From Streptococcus sp. S784/96/1 (GTDB lineage Bacteria > Bacillota > Bacilli > Lactobacillales > Streptococcaceae), in contig NZ_CACVCC010000015.1 in the NCBI RefSeq assembly GCF_902729355.1, positions 1-60,160 on the forward strand: a stretch of DNA of 60,160 nt, read 5' to 3'. Numbering within the stretch: the first letter of the stretch is position 1; the number at the start of each line of letters is the position of its first letter. Both the position numbers and the translations under genes were made by a program. Of this stretch, positions 58,001 through 60,160 are shown piece after piece. The notes under the pieces were generated by a model. The model saw only the letters and a program-made list of their open reading frames with translations. It searched no databases and was not told the DNA's origin.

Positions 58001-58711
58001 TACTGTATCGGTAACTTTTAAATTAGCGCCCGTACTTGCTGCTTCTAAACGGACACCATTTGTCAGCAAAGATAAAATAGTACTATTATAGGATCCACGG
58101 CCATTTGTCTCTCTATCCAGATAACCATCTGCCGAACCACCGATACCAGAAACATCTATAATTGGGTTCACAACAGGCTCACTAAATCTAAACGTTATAA
58201 CTGCTTCCTCACGAGCACCATTAAAATCCCACTGACTCGGATTATTGTAAGGAAGAGGCTGTACATAAATCCCTAATGCTGGAGTTGTTGCTGGATTAGG
58301 ATTGCCGACAAACATATCGGAAGTAGCTCCATAAGAAGACTGATTATCTCCTTCAACTAGATAAGACACTCCCTCTGGAACAGTTCCAAAAGGAGTAATA
58401 GTAGCTGTTAGCTTAATCTCTTTCCCTTCTTCATTACGGATAATTGTCTCGGCACCTGTGTAAGCAGTCATAAAATTAGGATCAATGTACTTATTTCCAG
58501 AAGAAATTTGATTGTTAAGTGTCCAATTCGTACTGGTCAAATAGGTCGCTTCTGCAGCATATACCACTTGACTATCTGAACTTGGAAATCCCCCTACTTG
58601 AACAGCTGTTGTAAACAACAAAGCTCCTACTGTTACAGAAGCAAGTCCTTGTTTGAACTTTCTAAGCCCAAAACGTTCTTTCTTGTTTGTATGAAAATGT
58701 TTACCAAACAT
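55073..58711 (-). CDS. LPXTG-anchored surface protein with nine MucBP-like repeats
   Basis: 1212 residues. Long signal with a YSIRK-like core (FGLRKFKQGLASVTVGALL, about 14-32). A unique N-domain (about 55-345) rich in Gly/Asn/Thr is probably the binding head. Nine repeats starting G(S/N/T)V.V...... follow, each ending in VVYLY/ITYVY-type strands: MucBP-like units of about 75-115 residues. At the C-terminus are a Thr/Pro stretch, the sortase motif LPSTGD, a hydrophobic helix and the RRKED tail. Such proteins bind mucin glycans or host proteins. Repeats come in subtypes (1 and 4; 3 and 5; 2 and 8; 6 and 7). AAAGGAG precedes the ATG. Flanked by IS remnants on both sides. Confidence 0.9.
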   Translation of the reverse strand: MFGKHFHTNKKERFGLRKFKQGLASVTVGALLFTTAVQVGGFPSSDSQVVYAAEATYLTSTNWTLNNQISSGNKYIDPNFMTAYTGAETIIRNEEGKEIKLTATITPFGTVPEGVSYLVEGDNQSSYGATSDMFVGNPNPATTPALGIYVQPLPYNNPSQWDFNGAREEAVITFRFSEPVVNPIIDVSGIGGSADGYLDRETNGRGSYNSTILSLLTNGVRLEAASTGANLKVTDTVIEAAEKNTYNRSVVPADASGTGSGRYPDMVPAGTGSVRILGTVSEVSFKLSHSATPYSMFSGAGSDFTRNGRTNGFNKAWSDYAVVNGRLSQVSNADLFRLSVRLEKVKKGSVIVNYTDTTGTIKLKPTYKDTENGDAGSKYDTAQSEDEKPTEIKVGEKIYRLAPAGEYPVGTVSEVNNLTDTTKQLGTDTVSGKIEADKEKSITYVYQEVKGSVTVEHKTVDGKVLKVTSDVQKDASIGTSYSTTSEEFPGYRLVRVDPVGAPAEGKVTENPQHVVYLYEPIPDTPKTGNVEVHYHIVDKDGKVLTKDAVTKEDLVVDGEAGSTYDATDEKKDEIIVDGKTYVLVTTETSAKPYTDGDAENGDKALVEADKTKVVNYYYIEQPEVKTGSVLVNYVDTDGNQLQPQFVDTKDAPVGTKYDATENNEKPAEIKVGDKTYVLAPEGFYNVGEVTLDNNLRSSKIDALKLAIDAVSGEVLPGERVITYVYKLKEEPQPVAEQGNVEVHYHIVDKDGQVLANDAITKEDLVVDGEAGSTYDATAKKKEEITVDGKTYVLVTAETSAHAYTDGDKETGEIEANTTKKVNYYYVAKVDQPTPETKKGSVLVRHITEDGTVLAGTVDVVRDGAVGSDYQTSVGNFDGYTFVKVDETGADANGKVEEGEKTVTYIYKKVAETPTPETKKGSVLVRHITEDGTVLAGPVDVVRDGAVGSDYQTSVGNFDSYTFVKVDETGADANGKVEEGEKTVTYIYKKVETVVEKNGTVTVEHKTLDGKVLRKTTDVIRNGRVGEAYVTTPETFKGYELVKVDETGAPAKGTVTEGTQHVVYLYKPIVEQPVVKTGSVVARYVIKGTDTEIVNHRTVKPQDTPVDTPYTDEAPKLIEKDGKIYRLVAIRKNEGDAPSNGKVIEGKQVITYEYEEVKETEPSSVKPNQATTTVTPTGQPLPSTGDSGSPLGLAGVTMLAIFGIAGFFRRKED
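55741..56226 (-). repeat. Near-identical 243-base tandem repeat within the LPXTG gene
   Basis: Two copies, 55741-55983 and 55984-56226, each 81 codons (repeats 7 and 6 of the protein). They differ at only a handful of scattered bases by eye, e.g. Gly/Ser in NFDGYTF versus NFDSYTF. Marks recent duplication and a site prone to copy-number change. Confidence 0.9.
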
Positions 58712-58865
58712 TTCAATATCTCCTTTTTTTCCAAACTATTTCCCTACATATCAAATGATTGTAGCTTCAATTATCCCCTCAGGGGACTATTTTGTCAAGC
58801 TTTTTGACTCTTCATCGCAATAAACACACTAAGAAAACTATTTCCTTTTTAAAAATATTCCCGCG

Positions 58866-59757
58866 TTGTAAAATGAAGTGCAACAGAAAAGACATGTTCG
58901 TCTGATATACTAGAATTCCCCCAACTCAGTATAGAAAGCAGATGAACATGTCCACTAATCATTCTACCAAAAATCGATCTTATTCACACCTCTCAGCCTC
59001 TGAACGAGGAGAAGTTAGTACCTATCTCAAGATGAGTAAGAAAACCGCTGAGATTGCTCGCCTTCTAGGTCCTCATCGCTCGACGATCAGTCGTGAAATC
59101 AAGCGTGGCAGCGTCGTTCAAGTTCAAGATAAGAATGGAAAACTCTTATACTCAAACGTCTACTTTCCAGACAGTGGTCAACGTGTCTATGAGACCAATC
59201 GACAAAATAGTACTTATTGCAAACTAGGAGATTGTTCCAAGACCTTCTTTGAGAAGTTGGAAAAGACTTTGAAATCCCAACCTCGCTGCCACAGTATCGA
59301 TACCTTTGTCCGAACCTACAAAGAGGAACATCCGTTTGAAGTCATTCCGTCAACCAAAACAGTGTACCGTTACATCAAAGATGGCCTGTTGACGATTAAA
59401 CCAATTGATTTCCCTAAGATGGTGAGCATCCGAAAACGGTCTAAAGTCACATCTAAGGTCGCAAAGAAAGTCCTAGGCAATTCCATAGAAGAACGTCCTG
59501 AGTCAATTAACGACTGTTCTACGTTTGGCCACTGGGAGATTGACCTTGTACTCGGTAAGAAAACCAAGGATGAAGCTGTTGTTATGACCTTGATAGAACG
59601 CCAGACTCGGTTTGCCCTGGCTTGTCAATTGCCGAATAAGCAAGCAGAGACGATTAACGCTACAGTTAAGGAACTTCTTTTAGAGTATCCTATTCTTTCG
59701 ATTACGTCGGACAATGGTTCAGAGTTTAGTAAGATGAATCATTTTAATCCCAGCTAA
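58866..59757 (+). mobile_element. IS30-family element, 3'-truncated
   Basis: The left end begins near GTTGTAAAATGAAGTGCAAC (58866 onward), related in form to the end of the intact IS30 at 4813. The right part of the transposase gene and the right terminal repeat are missing. Confidence 0.7.
58942..59757 (+). pseudogene. IS30-family transposase, C-terminally truncated
   Basis: 271 codons. The N-terminal HTH (KTAEIARLLGPHRSTISREI) and first parts of the DDE core (FGHWEIDLVLG with the first Asp; ITSDNGSEF with the second Asp) are intact, but the segment carrying the catalytic Glu is absent. After SDNGSEFSKM the frame runs into unrelated sequence and stops. About 50 residues are missing. It is a different IS30 member from the one at 4911 (low identity outside motifs). 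Inactive. Confidence 0.85.
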
Positions 59758-59892
59758 TACCATTAGTTATTCTATTTTTTGTCCTAATCTATTTTCAATT
59801 TACTATAATATGATCATCTGTGACAATATAGTTCTATCTCCTCTAAGAACTTTTACCCCAAGTGTATGACTTGCCGCCATATTAAAAACAAA

Positions 59893-59914
59893 AAAAGAGG
59901 GAAATCCCTCTTTT
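59893..59914. terminator. Hairpin terminator before the right-hand ISL3 element
   Basis: AAAAGAGGG (59893-59901) pairs with CCCTCTTTT (59906-59914). It ends two bases before the IS terminal repeat. Confidence 0.8.
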
Positions 59915-59916
59915 CA

Positions 59917-60160
59917 GGCTCTATAATTTCTGTAGTGGGTAAATTCCCCGCAGAGATTATGGAGCCTTTTTGAGTATAGAAAAAGTCCCATATGACCTAT
60001 AATGAAAAGCGACAAAACAACTCATTAGAAAGCCTCATATGGAACAATTCGATTTTATCACAAACCTACTCGGAATAAAAGACCCTAATATTACGATTTT
60101 GGATGTCATCGATGCTGGAACCCACAAGGAAGTTCTCGCCAAGCTGGAGTACCAAGCTCC
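59917..60160 (+). mobile_element. ISL3-family element, left end (continues past window)
   Basis: The terminal repeat GGCTCTATAATTTCTGTAG at 59917 plus TGGGT has the ISL3 form (GGCTCT-N7-CTGTAGTGGGT). A promoter region and the transposase start follow. Confidence 0.8.
60039..60160 (+). CDS. ISL3-family transposase, N-terminal part (runs off the window)
   Basis: The 40 visible residues (MEQFDFITNLLGIKDPNI, then VIDAGTHKEVLAKLEY) match the start of ISL3-family transposases, whose N-terminal zinc-finger region follows. The remainder is outside the window, so intactness cannot be judged. Confidence 0.75.
   Translation, partial: MEQFDFITNLLGIKDPNITILDVIDAGTHKEVLAKLEYQA

Overview
The window is chromosomal DNA of a low-GC Firmicute, almost certainly a Streptococcus. 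The support is a core set of streptococcal genes in familiar order: pnp/cysE/cysS/mrnC/rlmB/yacP, ctsR-clpC without mcsA/mcsB, hslO-dusB, DUF1033, purA, gltX, rpsO, rpoE and def. The insertion sequences (IS30, ISL3, IS200, an IS1182-like remnant) and the YSIRK-like/LPXTG surface protein fit the genus. I cannot name the species.

Left part (1-15.5 kb): the window opens in the right end of an ISL3-type element that has cut off the 5' end of a uridine-kinase-like gene. A BirA-type operator then controls a CHY zinc-finger gene and the biotin transporter bioY. Convergent to it lies an acyl-CoA-synthetase-like gene, then gltX, an intact IS30 element with an unusually long flanking direct repeat, an Ohr/OsmC protein, rpoE, rpsO, an NCS2 purine permease and def. 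The yacP-rlmB and cysS-mrnC-unknown groups are short, tightly packed minus-strand operons.

Accessory block (15.6-24.1 kb): between cysS and cysE sits a scar of three decayed genes (RibD-like, a helix-rich membrane protein, an aldo/keto reductase). Next is a beta-glucoside operon of EIIBCA PTS, GH1 phospho-beta-glucosidase, OFA-like MFS transporter and UlaG-like metal hydrolase, divergent from an RpiR-type regulator. The aldo/keto reductase remnant looks like the former last gene of this operon.

Middle (24.1-41 kb): nucleoside phosphorylase, cysE, an SseB-like protein, pnp with a structured leader, a HIT protein and a GlsB-like protein. A second beta-glucoside locus follows: GH1, lactose/cellobiose PTS IIC-IIB-IIA and a secreted lipoprotein esterase, with a divergent cytoplasmic alpha/beta hydrolase and a probable cre site. 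Then come a hairpin-rich repeat zone, an IS200 element, a ROK kinase broken by one nonsense codon, an AraC regulator and purA.

Right part (41-60 kb): three paralogous membrane-anchored proteins with duplicated extracytoplasmic domains form an operon divergent from xpaC-telA; this is my best candidate for a poorly described envelope system. After hslO-dusB, a TetR regulator with an operator inside its own promoter, a DUF6287-like lipoprotein and ctsR-clpC with a CtsR box comes a large MucBP-repeat LPXTG adhesin. It is bracketed by IS remnants (IS1182-like, ISL3 end, truncated IS30, a second ISL3), so it sits in a mobile or recombinogenic segment. At least two copies of a ~340-390 bp dispersed intergenic repeat and two degenerate relatives are scattered through the window. 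I saw no tRNA, rRNA or CRISPR array.
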